DNA of 14,952 nucleotides from CAYVQU01 sp964453155 (GCA_964453155.1 CAYVQU010000133.1:1-14952); one strand, 5' to 3'. Positions 1 through 6,798 are shown, numbered from the stretch's first letter. Made by a program: numbers and translations. Notes: generated by a model from the sequence alone, not told the origin.

Positions 1-111
1 TCCTTTTCATACCATAGGTGAGACTTTTTTGTCCGCTTTAGCGGAAACTAAAAATATTGGAATTATAGCGAAACGAATGAATTAAGGCAATCTGTATTGA
101 CTTTAAAACGA

Positions 112-141
112 TTGACTTCCCAATTTAGGCAACGGTATAAT
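112..141 (+). promoter_or_regulatory. Sigma70-type promoter of the nuoB-nuoCD-nuoI operon
   Basis: A -35 box TTGACT (112-117) and a perfect -10 box TATAAT (136-141) are separated by 18 bases. The start of transcription would fall near 148, giving a leader of about 55 bases before nuoB. A second TTGACT lies at 97-102 but has no matching -10 at the right distance. The promoter supports nuoB as the first gene of its operon, so nuoA is not co-transcribed from upstream. Confidence 0.75.
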
Positions 142-202
142 ACGCTGGCTTGCTTTAAAATAGAAATTTGTCCCAATTTTGAACTCAGGAGATTGCATCC
201 CC

Positions 203-853
203 ATGACAGATGAACTTTCTTCACCAGGATACGATATTCCGCCCGAAATGGAGAGTACGGTCCGGGTTACAACCCTTGATCGACTTTACAACTGGGGCCG
301 ACATTATTCGACCTGGCCCATGTTCTTTGGTTTAGCTTGCTGCGCGATCGAAATGATTTGCGCGGCAACCAGCCGTTTTGACTTCTCCCGCTTTGGGATG
401 GAGATCATGCGCCCTAGCCCCCGTCAGGCGGACTTATTATTGGTCTCTGGTACGGTAACCAAGAAAATGGTTCCCCAAATCGTACGGCTCTACAACCAGA
501 TGCCGGAACCCAAATATGTGGTTGCGATGGGGGCCTGTGCCTCCGGTGGCGGACCTTTTAAGGAAGGGTACAACGTCGTATCGGGGATCGACAAGTTCAT
601 CCCCGTGGATGTCTATATTCCCGGATGCCCGCCCACGCCGCAGGCCTTAATCTTTGGGCTGATGAAACTTCATGAGATGATTGATGCCCAATCGATCAAA
701 TCCGTCCGCTGGTATCAGAAGGAACCGATCGAAGCCATTCCGATCCCAGTGTTGGGGCCCGATTTGATTGATCCCCGCGATTACCCCGAATTTGCTGACA
801 AATTAGCCGCGGTCTACGCCCCTCCGGCTGAAGAAGTTGCCGAGGAAGCCTAA
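203..853 (+). CDS. nuoB: NADH-quinone oxidoreductase subunit B (complex I, N2 cluster subunit)
   Basis: This is the peripheral-arm subunit that holds the terminal [4Fe-4S] cluster N2, next to the quinone site of complex I on the cytoplasmic side. The four expected N2 ligands are visible in 216-residue numbering: adjacent cysteines in GLACCAIEM (Cys46, Cys47), Cys112 in MGACASGGG and Cys142 in IPGCPPTP. The segment GMEIMRPSPRQADLLLVSGT is typical of NuoB. I chose ATG 203 over the TTG at 179 because AGGAGAT (187-193) sits 9 bases upstream of 203; the extension to 179 would run through that site. The length is normal for the family, with a short acidic C-terminal tail. The gene heads an operon and nuoCD starts 9 bases after its stop. 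The double cysteine could also suggest a hydrogenase small subunit, but the partner lacks NiFe ligands. Confidence 0.96.
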   Translation: MTDELSSPGYDIPPEMESTVRVTTLDRLYNWGRHYSTWPMFFGLACCAIEMICAATSRFDFSRFGMEIMRPSPRQADLLLVSGTVTKKMVPQIVRLYNQMPEPKYVVAMGACASGGGPFKEGYNVVSGIDKFIPVDVYIPGCPPTPQALIFGLMKLHEMIDAQSIKSVRWYQKEPIEAIPIPVLGPDLIDPRDYPEFADKLAAVYAPPAEEVAEEA

Positions 854-862
854 CTGGAGCCG

Positions 863-2611
863 ATGATGATTACAAATTTGCTTGTTACTGATGTTGATTT
901 GGAAGCCCGGTTTGGAGAGGCGATCAAAAAAGATGAGCGCGACCGCTACGAAGGCTATATCGTCGCAAAAGAAAATTTAGTTGAATTTGCCACAGCCCTA
1001 CGGGATGAATTTGGTTACGACTACCTCTCCTCAGTCACCGGTGTTGACTACATTGACGATGACATATTGGAAGTCGTTTACCATGCCTATAAGTCCACCG
1101 GTGGGGCGGGATTGGTCTTCAAAGCCCAGACACCTCGTGAAAATCCGGTGGTGCCCTCATTGGTCAGTGTGTACCCCGGGGCGGAATTGCAAGAACGGGA
1201 GGCCTACGACCTCCTGGGGATCATCTTTGAAGATCATCCCGATCTGCGCCGGGTTCTGATGTGGGAAGGCTTTGCCGGCCATCCCCTGCGGAAAGATTGG
1301 CAAGAGGCCTATTTCGAAGCTGAGAAAAAACCCTTCAAGTCCCGTTGGCCTGATGGTAACTCGGTGCACCGAGTGGAAGATACCAAAATCTTTGGAAAGA
1401 ATGTGGAATATGCCGAAGGCTTTGATCCTGTTACCTACGAAATGGACACCGAGGCCGCCCTCTACAAGGGGATGGACAAAGTGCCCTCCGACGACCCCGA
1501 TCTCGATACCGAACAGATTATCGTCAACATGGGACCCCAGCACCCCTCGACTCACGGCGTTTTCCGGATGGTGGCCACCCTCGAAGGTGAGACCATCGTC
1601 AAGGTGAAACCAGTGATGGGGTATTTGCACCGCAATCACGAAAAAATAGGGGAGCGCAATACCTGGTTGATGAACATCCCCTTCACGGATCGCCTGGATT
1701 ATCTCTCCTCGATCAGCAATAACTTTGGTTATGTCCTGGCCGTCGAGGAATTGATCGGTGCTCGGGCCGTCCCTCCTGAACGAGCCGAATATCTGCGGGT
1801 CATACTGACCGAGTTCACCCGGATTTCCAGTCACTTGATGGCTTTGGGAGCCTTCACCAACGATATCGGCGTCTACTTCACCGCATTTTTATATGCCTTT
1901 GAAGAGCGTGAACTCATCCTCGATATTCTCGAAGCGGTGACGGGTTCCCGCATGATGTGCAACTATATGCGTTTTGGTGGGGTAGTGCGTGATTTACCGG
2001 TTGGTGTCGCCGAAAAAATGCGTGATTTGGCCTTCGGCCGCTTGCCCCGCCGCATCGATGAGTTCGATCGCTACTTCACCGAAAACGAAGTTGTCCGCTC
2101 TCGCTGTGAAGGCGTTGGCGTATTGACCCCCGAAGAAGCCATTGCTTACTCAGTATGTGGCCCGATTCTGCGGGCTTCGGGCGTCCCCTATGATGTCCGC
2201 CGGGCTGATCCTTACAGCATTTACGATCGTTTTGATTTTGATGTTCCAATGGGTCTACACGGGGATGTCTACGACCGTTATCTGGTCCGTTTGGAAGAGA
2301 TGCGCCAGAGTGTGCGAATCATCCAACAAGCTTTGGACGATATCCCCGAAGGCCCAATCAACGCTCGGAAGCCCCAATATCAGGTCCGGGTCAAGCCGGG
2401 TGAGGCTTATGGTCGGGTCGAAGGCCCGAAGGGCGAACTCGGTTACTATGTCGTCGCCGATGGGACCGCCCAACCCTACCGCTATCACGTCCGGGCCCCA
2501 TCTTTCATCAACCTGACCGGGTTGAGCAAGATGTGTGAAGGCCAGAAGATTGCTGATGCCATCGTGGTATTGGGTTCATTAGACATTGTGTTGGGCGAGT
2601 TAGATCGCTAG
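863..2611 (+). CDS. nuoCD: Fused NADH-quinone oxidoreductase subunit C/D
   Basis: A 582-residue fusion of NuoC (about residues 1-150) and NuoD (about 215-582), joined by a linker of some 60 residues. The NuoC part ends in the signature around ERxAYDLLGIxFxxHPDLRR and GHPLRKDW (112-146). The NuoD part opens with GPQHPSTHG (224-232), whose histidines belong to the quinone pocket, followed by the RLDY tyrosine (Tyr280, expected to contact quinone), and ends in the usual GELDR. The CxxC pairs that bind NiFe in hydrogenases are absent, which points to a true complex I subunit. Start: ATG 863 is the longest; ATG 866 has better spacing (6 bases) to the GGAG at 856-859 and would shorten the protein by one residue. 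It lies 9 bases after nuoB and 16 before nuoI. Similar fusions are known from E. coli and relatives. Confidence 0.96.
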   Translation: MMITNLLVTDVDLEARFGEAIKKDERDRYEGYIVAKENLVEFATALRDEFGYDYLSSVTGVDYIDDDILEVVYHAYKSTGGAGLVFKAQTPRENPVVPSLVSVYPGAELQEREAYDLLGIIFEDHPDLRRVLMWEGFAGHPLRKDWQEAYFEAEKKPFKSRWPDGNSVHRVEDTKIFGKNVEYAEGFDPVTYEMDTEAALYKGMDKVPSDDPDLDTEQIIVNMGPQHPSTHGVFRMVATLEGETIVKVKPVMGYLHRNHEKIGERNTWLMNIPFTDRLDYLSSISNNFGYVLAVEELIGARAVPPERAEYLRVILTEFTRISSHLMALGAFTNDIGVYFTAFLYAFEERELILDILEAVTGSRMMCNYMRFGGVVRDLPVGVAEKMRDLAFGRLPRRIDEFDRYFTENEVVRSRCEGVGVLTPEEAIAYSVCGPILRASGVPYDVRRADPYSIYDRFDFDVPMGLHGDVYDRYLVRLEEMRQSVRIIQQALDDIPEGPINARKPQYQVRVKPGEAYGRVEGPKGELGYYVVADGTAQPYRYHVRAPSFINLTGLSKMCEGQKIADAIVVLGSLDIVLGELDR

Positions 2612-2627
2612 GCCCAGGAGATAAATT

Positions 2628-3260
2628 ATGTACGGTAGTGGAATCCTTAAAAGTTTAAGCGTCACCTTCAAACGGATTGTCGATACCTATGTCGATGATA
2701 TCCGCTGGGGTAAAAAACGCTATCACACTGAAGAAGGCATTGCCCACCGGATGAGCAAGGACGCCAAGGGTATCTTCACCATTCAATATCCCGAAGAGAA
2801 GATGCCGGTCCCTGAAGAATTTCGGTTTGTGCCCTTCTTGGTTTACGAAACCCAGGAAGATGGGACGGACAAATATCGCTGCACCTCTTGTGGTATCTGT
2901 GCCAAAGTTTGCCCCCCTCAGTGCATTTGGATCGAGCGCAGTACCAACCCGAAGACCGGTCGCCCAGTACCCGACCCGGCCGAGTTTTATATCGACGTCG
3001 ATTTATGTATGAACTGCGGTATGTGTTCTGAATTTTGCCCGTTCAACGCCATTAAGATGGATCACGATTACGAAATTTCGGTTTTCAATCGGTTAGAAAG
3101 TAATATTTACGACAAACAGAAACTCGGTAAACCTGTAGAGTATTACGCTTCTATCCGTCCGTCGAATCATAAAGCCGAAGTCGAAGCTGAAATTGAAGCC
3201 GCACGATTGGCGGAAGAACGCGAGAAAGAACGCGCGAAACTTAGAAGTATCAAGCCTTAG
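2628..3260 (+). CDS. nuoI: NADH-quinone oxidoreductase subunit I (2x[4Fe-4S])
   Basis: This ferredoxin-like subunit carries clusters N6a and N6b, which hand electrons to N2 in NuoB. Two complete motifs are present: CTSCGICAKVCP (Cys85, 88, 91, 95) and CMNCGMCSEFCP (Cys127, 130, 133, 137), plus Cys99. The N-terminal half has the NuoI pattern of an amphipathic segment followed by a basic stretch (KKRYHTEEGIAHR) and EEFRFVPFL. The 210-residue length is usual; the last 30 residues are a highly charged Glu/Arg/Lys helix. ATG 2628 is preceded by AGGAG (2616-2620) at 7 bases. The gene directly follows nuoCD; nuoH, which often sits between nuoD and nuoI, is missing. An intrinsic terminator follows 4 bases after the stop. 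Confidence 0.95.
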   Translation: MYGSGILKSLSVTFKRIVDTYVDDIRWGKKRYHTEEGIAHRMSKDAKGIFTIQYPEEKMPVPEEFRFVPFLVYETQEDGTDKYRCTSCGICAKVCPPQCIWIERSTNPKTGRPVPDPAEFYIDVDLCMNCGMCSEFCPFNAIKMDHDYEISVFNRLESNIYDKQKLGKPVEYYASIRPSNHKAEVEAEIEAARLAEEREKERAKLRSIKP

Positions 3261-3264
3261 GTGC

Positions 3265-3303
3265 GAGGCCGGAAATCCCGGCCTCCCAATCTTTTATTTT
3301 TTT
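3265..3303 (+). terminator. Intrinsic terminator of the nuo operon
   Basis: A perfect 8-bp stem GAGGCCGG (3265-3272) / CCGGCCTC (3278-3285) with a 5-base loop is followed, after a 5-base gap, by CTTTTATTTTTTT (3291-3303). The stem is GC-rich and begins 4 bases after the nuoI stop codon. The small gap between stem and T-run may make it less than fully efficient, which would let some transcripts continue into mrp. Confidence 0.8.
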
Positions 3304-3346
3304 GCAACTCTACGGGACCGAAAGGTCCCCGCGAGTTGCTCTTTTT
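3304..3346 (+). promoter_or_regulatory. Structured leader of mrp: terminator-like hairpin abutting the ribosome binding site
   Basis: An outer 7-bp stem GCAACTC (3304-3310) / GAGTTGC (3333-3339) encloses an inner 6-bp stem GGGACC (3314-3319) / GGTCCC (3324-3329) closed by a GAAA tetraloop of the GNRA type. TCTTTTT (3340-3346) follows at once, as in an intrinsic terminator, and the mrp Shine-Dalgarno AGGAG starts 3 bases later (3349-3353). No convincing promoter lies between this hairpin and mrp. It may be the second of two tandem terminators, an attenuator, or a translation-control element; the sequence alone does not decide. Confidence 0.6.
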
Positions 3347-3358
3347 GTAGGAGTACGT

Positions 3359-4438
3359 ATGACGAATGCAGTTTCTCAAGATGCCGTTTTAGCGGCCTTG
3401 CGCACCGTAGATGATCCTGATCTGCGCAAAGATTTAGTGACCCTCAACATGATCCAAGATTTGGAGATTGAGGGCGGTACCGTCAATTTCACGATCATGT
3501 TGACCACTCCGGCCTGCCCAATGAAAGATAAAATGCGGAACGATGCCAATGCGGCCGTTTCTGCCGTGCCCGGTGTGGAAGAAATCAATATTAAAATGGA
3601 CGCCAATGTCCCTAGTGACGGTCGCCAACGTGGACTTTTAGAGGTCCCCGTGAAAAATGCGATCGCCGTGGCTTCCGGGAAAGGCGGCGTCGGAAAAAGC
3701 ACCGTTTCGGTCAATTTGGCGGTTTCCTTGGCCAAAAGTGGAGCCAAAGTTGGCCTGCTCGATGCCGATATCTATGGGCCAAACGTCCCCACCATGATGG
3801 GCGTTGAAAGTTTACCCCCGGCCAAAGACGGAAAACTCGTCCCGGCAGAAGCTTATGGGGTCCAGGTGATGTCGATTGGTTTCCTGGTCAAGCCTGGTCA
3901 ACCCCTGATCTGGCGCGGCCCGATGCTCCATTCAGCCATCCGCCAATTTCTAACCGATGTGTTGTGGGATGAACTCGATTATCTCGTTATTGATCTGCCT
4001 CCTGGTACCGGGGATGCCCAGCTTTCTCTGGCGCAATCTTTGCCCCTCAGTGGGGGCGTGATCGTGACCTTGCCCCAACAGGTCTCTTTAGATGACGCTT
4101 ACCGTGGGATGGAAATGTTCAAACAGTTGGAAGTTCCTATTCTTGGCTTGGTCGAAAATATGAGTTACCTGGAATTGCCGGATGGTACCCGGATGGACAT
4201 TTTTGGTGCCGGCGGCGGGGAACGCCTCGCCAAAGAAACCGGCATTGAGTTTATCGGCGCGATCCCAATGGATCCTGCGGTGCGCGAGGGCGGGGATGAT
4301 GGTAAACCCATCGTAATCACCGATCCCGATAGCCCGGTTGCCCAGGCCTTAACCGCCGTCGCCGAAGATGTGGCCGCCAAAGTCAGTATGGCTGCCTTAC
4401 GGGGCGAAAACGTTATCTCGATTGACATGATTGGCTAG
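3359..4438 (+). CDS. mrp: Mrp/ApbC-type Fe-S cluster carrier ATPase with DUF59 domain
   Basis: A 359-residue cytoplasmic P-loop ATPase of the Mrp/Nbp35 family, which delivers Fe-S clusters to apoproteins. Residues about 6-80 form a DUF59/MIP18 domain with the conserved cysteine in TTPACPMKD (Cys53). The ATPase domain has the deviant Walker A GKGGVGKST (107-115), LLDADIYGPNVP (133-144), and the Walker B-like DYLVIDLPPGTGD (207-219). The usual C-terminal CxxC after VENMS is absent: the segment reads LELPDGTR, and Cys53 is the only cysteine in the protein. ATG 3359 is preceded by AGGAG (3349-3353) at 5 bases; a TTG 19 codons upstream lies inside the leader hairpin and is unlikely. Its position after the nuo genes, which encode three cluster-rich subunits, fits a role in Fe-S maturation. 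Confidence 0.92.
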   Translation: MTNAVSQDAVLAALRTVDDPDLRKDLVTLNMIQDLEIEGGTVNFTIMLTTPACPMKDKMRNDANAAVSAVPGVEEINIKMDANVPSDGRQRGLLEVPVKNAIAVASGKGGVGKSTVSVNLAVSLAKSGAKVGLLDADIYGPNVPTMMGVESLPPAKDGKLVPAEAYGVQVMSIGFLVKPGQPLIWRGPMLHSAIRQFLTDVLWDELDYLVIDLPPGTGDAQLSLAQSLPLSGGVIVTLPQQVSLDDAYRGMEMFKQLEVPILGLVENMSYLELPDGTRMDIFGAGGGERLAKETGIEFIGAIPMDPAVREGGDDGKPIVITDPDSPVAQALTAVAEDVAAKVSMAALRGENVISIDMIG

Positions 4439-4444
4439 AGTTAC

Positions 4445-4477
4445 AGACCTTCCAGGTTTATCAAACCTGGAAGGTCT
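4445..4477. repeat. Palindromic repeat, copy 1 (15-bp perfect stem)
   Basis: AGACCTTCCAGGTTT (4445-4459) and its exact reverse complement (4463-4477) flank a 3-base loop ATC. There is no T-run on either side, so it is not a standard intrinsic terminator. It fills most of the gap between mrp and ricT. The core 11-mer ACCTTCCAGGT/ACCTGGAAGGT recurs at 13479-13507, so it looks like a dispersed REP-type element. It could still protect the mrp 3' end in RNA. Confidence 0.8.
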
Positions 4478-4502
4478 CAGTGCTAATCCTGGTCATTCGC
4501 GG

Positions 4503-4508
4503 TAAAAT
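4503..4508 (+). promoter_or_regulatory. Possible -10 box for a leaderless ricT transcript
   Basis: TAAAAT (4503-4508) ends 6 bases before the ricT ATG (4515), so a transcript from it would start at or next to the start codon. ricT has no Shine-Dalgarno in the preceding 20 bases, which fits leaderless initiation. No good -35 box is seen about 17 bases upstream, so the call is tentative. Confidence 0.35.
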
Positions 4509-4514
4509 CACTGC

Positions 4515-5459
4515 ATGAAACCCCATATTGTTGGAATCCGATTTCAAAAGATCGGTAAACTTTATCATTTTAATGCCGCCCAATGTCGCGACCTTGAGAC
4601 TGGAGATTTTGTCGTGGTGGAAACCAGCCGCGGGGTCCAGATTGGGGAAGTAATTCAAATTATTGGTGATCCTCCAGAAAACCGGAATGGTGGTTGGAAG
4701 CATGTTGTTCGTAAGGCCACACCCCGGGATCTGGTACTGCGTCAGGTTTGGGAATATAAAGAAAAGGAAGCCGTCGAGACCTGCCGATCAAAATTGAAAG
4801 CGCTCAAAATTAAAGGTGTCAAAATTATTGCAGCTGAATACACTTTTGATGGGAAACGGTTGACATTTTTATACAGCACCGAGGGGGAAGAAAATGTCGA
4901 CTTATCTAAGCTCCGCAGCGCTTTGAAGGAATCTTTTCGTCGCACCCGGATCGAAACCCGTCAGATTGGCCCGCGCGATGTCGCCAAAATTATTGGGGGA
5001 ATGGGCGCCTGCGGAATGGGTAATCGGTGTTGTTCTAAGTTCCTGTTGGAATTTAGCCCGATCTCCATTCGGATGGCAAAAGCCCAAAGCGTGTCCCTGG
5101 CTCCCACCGAGATTACCGGTATGTGCGGTCGCTTACGCTGTTGTTTGGTGTACGAATACGAGCATTATGTCGAAGCCCGTAAAGAATTGCCCCGTGAGAA
5201 GAAAACTATTGACACCCCGATGGGTGAAGGCCGGGTTATCAGCGTTTCTCCCCTTATTAAGACTGTGTTAGTCCATTTGGGCGAAGCTGGGATGAAAGAA
5301 TTTACCCTGGATGAATTACAGGGTAAAACCCCGGAACCTGAAGAACCCGAAGCCGTTGTCGAGAAACCCGCGCCAAAGGAACAGCCCCGTTCCCAGAGAC
5401 GTCGGAATAAAAAAAGCCGTCGCCGTAGAGACGGATCCAGGAGAAGAAGGAAACGATGA
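4515..5459 (+). CDS. ricT: PSP1-domain protein, RicT (YaaT)-like, with polybasic C-terminal tail
   Basis: A 314-residue PSP1/YaaT-type protein. In Bacillus subtilis RicT forms the RicAFT (Y-) complex, which binds [4Fe-4S] clusters and modulates RNase Y. The diagnostic cysteine groups are present: CGMGNRCC (Cys166, 172, 173) and CGRLRCC (Cys204, 209, 210), within the conserved stretch from about residue 150 to 240. The N-terminal half (GIRFQKIGKLYHF and GDFVVVETSRGVQIGEV) also matches the family. After residue 270 comes an acidic/proline linker and then a tail (292-314) in which 16 of 23 residues are Arg or Lys. ATG 4515 has no clear Shine-Dalgarno. The stop overlaps the start of the downstream amidohydrolase by 4 bases (ATGA). 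No partner genes for RicA or RicF are in the window, so complex formation is inferred from the family only. Confidence 0.88.
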   Translation: MKPHIVGIRFQKIGKLYHFNAAQCRDLETGDFVVVETSRGVQIGEVIQIIGDPPENRNGGWKHVVRKATPRDLVLRQVWEYKEKEAVETCRSKLKALKIKGVKIIAAEYTFDGKRLTFLYSTEGEENVDLSKLRSALKESFRRTRIETRQIGPRDVAKIIGGMGACGMGNRCCSKFLLEFSPISIRMAKAQSVSLAPTEITGMCGRLRCCLVYEYEHYVEARKELPREKKTIDTPMGEGRVISVSPLIKTVLVHLGEAGMKEFTLDELQGKTPEPEEPEAVVEKPAPKEQPRSQRRRNKKSRRRRDGSRRRRKR

Positions 5460-6634
5460 CATCCCAATACCTCACTGCCGCTGAATCGTTATTTGAATAC
5501 ACCCAAGCCTTGCGCCGCGATTTCCACCAACACCCCGAATTGAGTTTTGAAGAAGTTCGCACCGCAGGGGTAGTGGCGCGTGAACTCAAAGAAATTGGGT
5601 TTACGGATATCCAAACCGAAGTTGCCAAAACCGGTGTGGTTGCCATACTTGAAGGTGGTAAACCCGGCCCGGTGCTGCTCATTCGCGTCGACATGGATGC
5701 CCTCCCGATGCAGGAAGATTCTGAGGCCGAGTATGCCTCCCAAAATCCTGGTGTGATGCACGCCTGCGGCCATGATGGGCATACGGCCATTGGCATTACG
5801 GTCGCCAAAATGTTGTTTGAGCGCAAAGCTGAATTGGCTGGGACGATTAAGTTTGTCTTCCAGCCAGCCGAAGAAGGTCTTGGGGGGGCAGAGTTGATGG
5901 TGGAGGAAGGGGTGCTGGAAAATCCGCGCCCCGATTACGCCCTCTCAGTCCATGTTTGGAACGAAAAGGAAGTTGGTTGGTTTGGCATCAATAATGGCCC
6001 CTGTATGGCTGCCGCGGAGGAACTCAAAATTACGCTGACCGGCAAAGGCGGCCACGGGGCGGCCCCGCACCTCTCAATTGACCCAATATATGCTGGCGCC
6101 CAGGTTGTGACCGCTATGCAGAGTATTGTCTCTCGCAATGTGCCGCCGCTGGATACCGCGGTTGTTACCATTGGTACTTTCCAGGGTGGCACGGCCATGA
6201 ATATCATCCCCCCAACTGTCGAGATGACTGGGACCATCCGTACGTTTAAGAAGGAAGTTCGGGCTAAAGTATTACAACGCCTGGAAGAGATTGTGAACGG
6301 CGTTGCCACGGCCATGAATTGTGAGGCTGATGTTTATGTACAATCGGTCACTCCAGCGGTGGTCAATGATGCTGAACTGGCTGCAAAAGTACAAGATGTG
6401 GCGCGTGGGTTGTTCCCGGATGCCGAAATAGATCATCATGCTATTACAATGGGCTCTGAAGATATGGCCTTCATGATGGACGACATCCCCGGTGTGTATA
6501 TTTTTGCTGGTTCTGCCGACCATGCGCAAGGGTTGGATGCCGCCCATCATCACCCCAAATTTGACTTCAATGAAACCGCTCTCACCAAAGCGGCTGCTTT
6601 GGTGGCTTCTGCTGCGGCTGAGATCTTATCGTAA
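5456..6634 (+). CDS. M20D-family metal-dependent amidohydrolase/carboxypeptidase
   Basis: A 392-residue zinc-type amidohydrolase related to N-acyl amino acid amidohydrolases, IAA-amino acid hydrolases and hippurate hydrolases. Visible motifs: DFHQHPELSFEE (22-33), RVDMDALPMQE (77-87), MHACGHDGHT (101-110; Cys104 and His106 as metal ligands), FQPAEEG (135-141; Glu139/140), His166 in SVHVWN, and the C-terminal MGSEDMAFM and HHPKFDF (His365 region). The dimerisation domain lies around 180-290. There is no signal peptide, so it should be cytoplasmic. The true substrate cannot be told from sequence. ATG 5456 overlaps the ricT stop by 4 bases, and its Shine-Dalgarno (AGGAG 5439-5443, AAGG 5447-5450) is built from the last arginine and lysine codons of ricT, so the two are probably translationally coupled. 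A terminator follows 16 bases after the stop. Confidence 0.9.
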   Translation: MTSQYLTAAESLFEYTQALRRDFHQHPELSFEEVRTAGVVARELKEIGFTDIQTEVAKTGVVAILEGGKPGPVLLIRVDMDALPMQEDSEAEYASQNPGVMHACGHDGHTAIGITVAKMLFERKAELAGTIKFVFQPAEEGLGGAELMVEEGVLENPRPDYALSVHVWNEKEVGWFGINNGPCMAAAEELKITLTGKGGHGAAPHLSIDPIYAGAQVVTAMQSIVSRNVPPLDTAVVTIGTFQGGTAMNIIPPTVEMTGTIRTFKKEVRAKVLQRLEEIVNGVATAMNCEADVYVQSVTPAVVNDAELAAKVQDVARGLFPDAEIDHHAITMGSEDMAFMMDDIPGVYIFAGSADHAQGLDAAHHHPKFDFNETALTKAAALVASAAAEILS

Positions 6635-6650
6635 AACTTGTAAATATTAG

Positions 6651-6686
6651 AAAAGTGGCGCTCCCGGTTAGGTGCGCCACTTTTTT
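6651..6686 (+). terminator. Intrinsic terminator after the amidohydrolase gene
   Basis: An 11-bp perfect stem AAAAGTGGCGC (6651-6661) / GCGCCACTTTT (6674-6684) with a 12-base loop runs into a T-run (6681-6686). The A-run on the left arm means it could also act on the opposite strand, but no minus-strand gene ends here. Confidence 0.85.
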
Positions 6687-6728
6687 GTTAAAGTATTATG
6701 ATAACTCTCATCGAAATACGAATAATTC

Positions 6729-6757
6729 TTGACCCTCAAATTACGGCATGCTAAAAT
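6729..6757 (+). promoter_or_regulatory. Sigma70-type promoter of the FCD regulator
   Basis: TTGACC (6729-6734) and TAAAAT (6752-6757) are separated by the ideal 17 bases. Transcription would start near 6764, about 35 bases before the regulator's ATG and inside the palindrome at 6761-6777. Confidence 0.65.
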
Positions 6758-6760
6758 TTT

Positions 6761-6777
6761 TATGAATCGAATTCATA
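6761..6777. promoter_or_regulatory. Palindrome over the predicted transcription start: candidate operator
   Basis: TATGAAT-CGA-ATTCATA is a perfect inverted repeat with 7-bp arms and a 3-base centre, lying 3 bases after the -10 box. Its size and two-fold symmetry suit a dimeric winged-helix repressor, and its position would block initiation. A further 8-bp palindrome GATTAATC lies at 6779-6786. Binding by the adjacent regulator is inference. Confidence 0.5.
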
Positions 6778-6798
6778 TGATTAATCGGATTTTGCAGA

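Noticed and set aside
32..45. Small hairpin TCCGC-TTTA-GCGGA as a terminator of an upstream gene
   Set aside because: The stem is only 5 bp and no T-run follows it on either strand.
179..202. TTG-initiated N-terminal extension of nuoB
   Set aside because: The segment contains the Shine-Dalgarno for ATG 203 and adds no family-like sequence.
1157..1834. Long minus-strand open frame (225 codons) opposite nuoCD
   Set aside because: The plus strand encodes the conserved NuoCD; the antisense product matches no family I recognise.
866..2611. NuoCD as a group 4 NiFe-hydrogenase large subunit
   Set aside because: The N- and C-terminal CxxC nickel ligands are absent, while quinone-site residues of complex I are present.
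3302..3358. TTG-initiated extension of mrp
   Set aside because: It reads through the leader hairpin; ATG 3359 has a well-placed AGGAG and begins at the normal DUF59 start.
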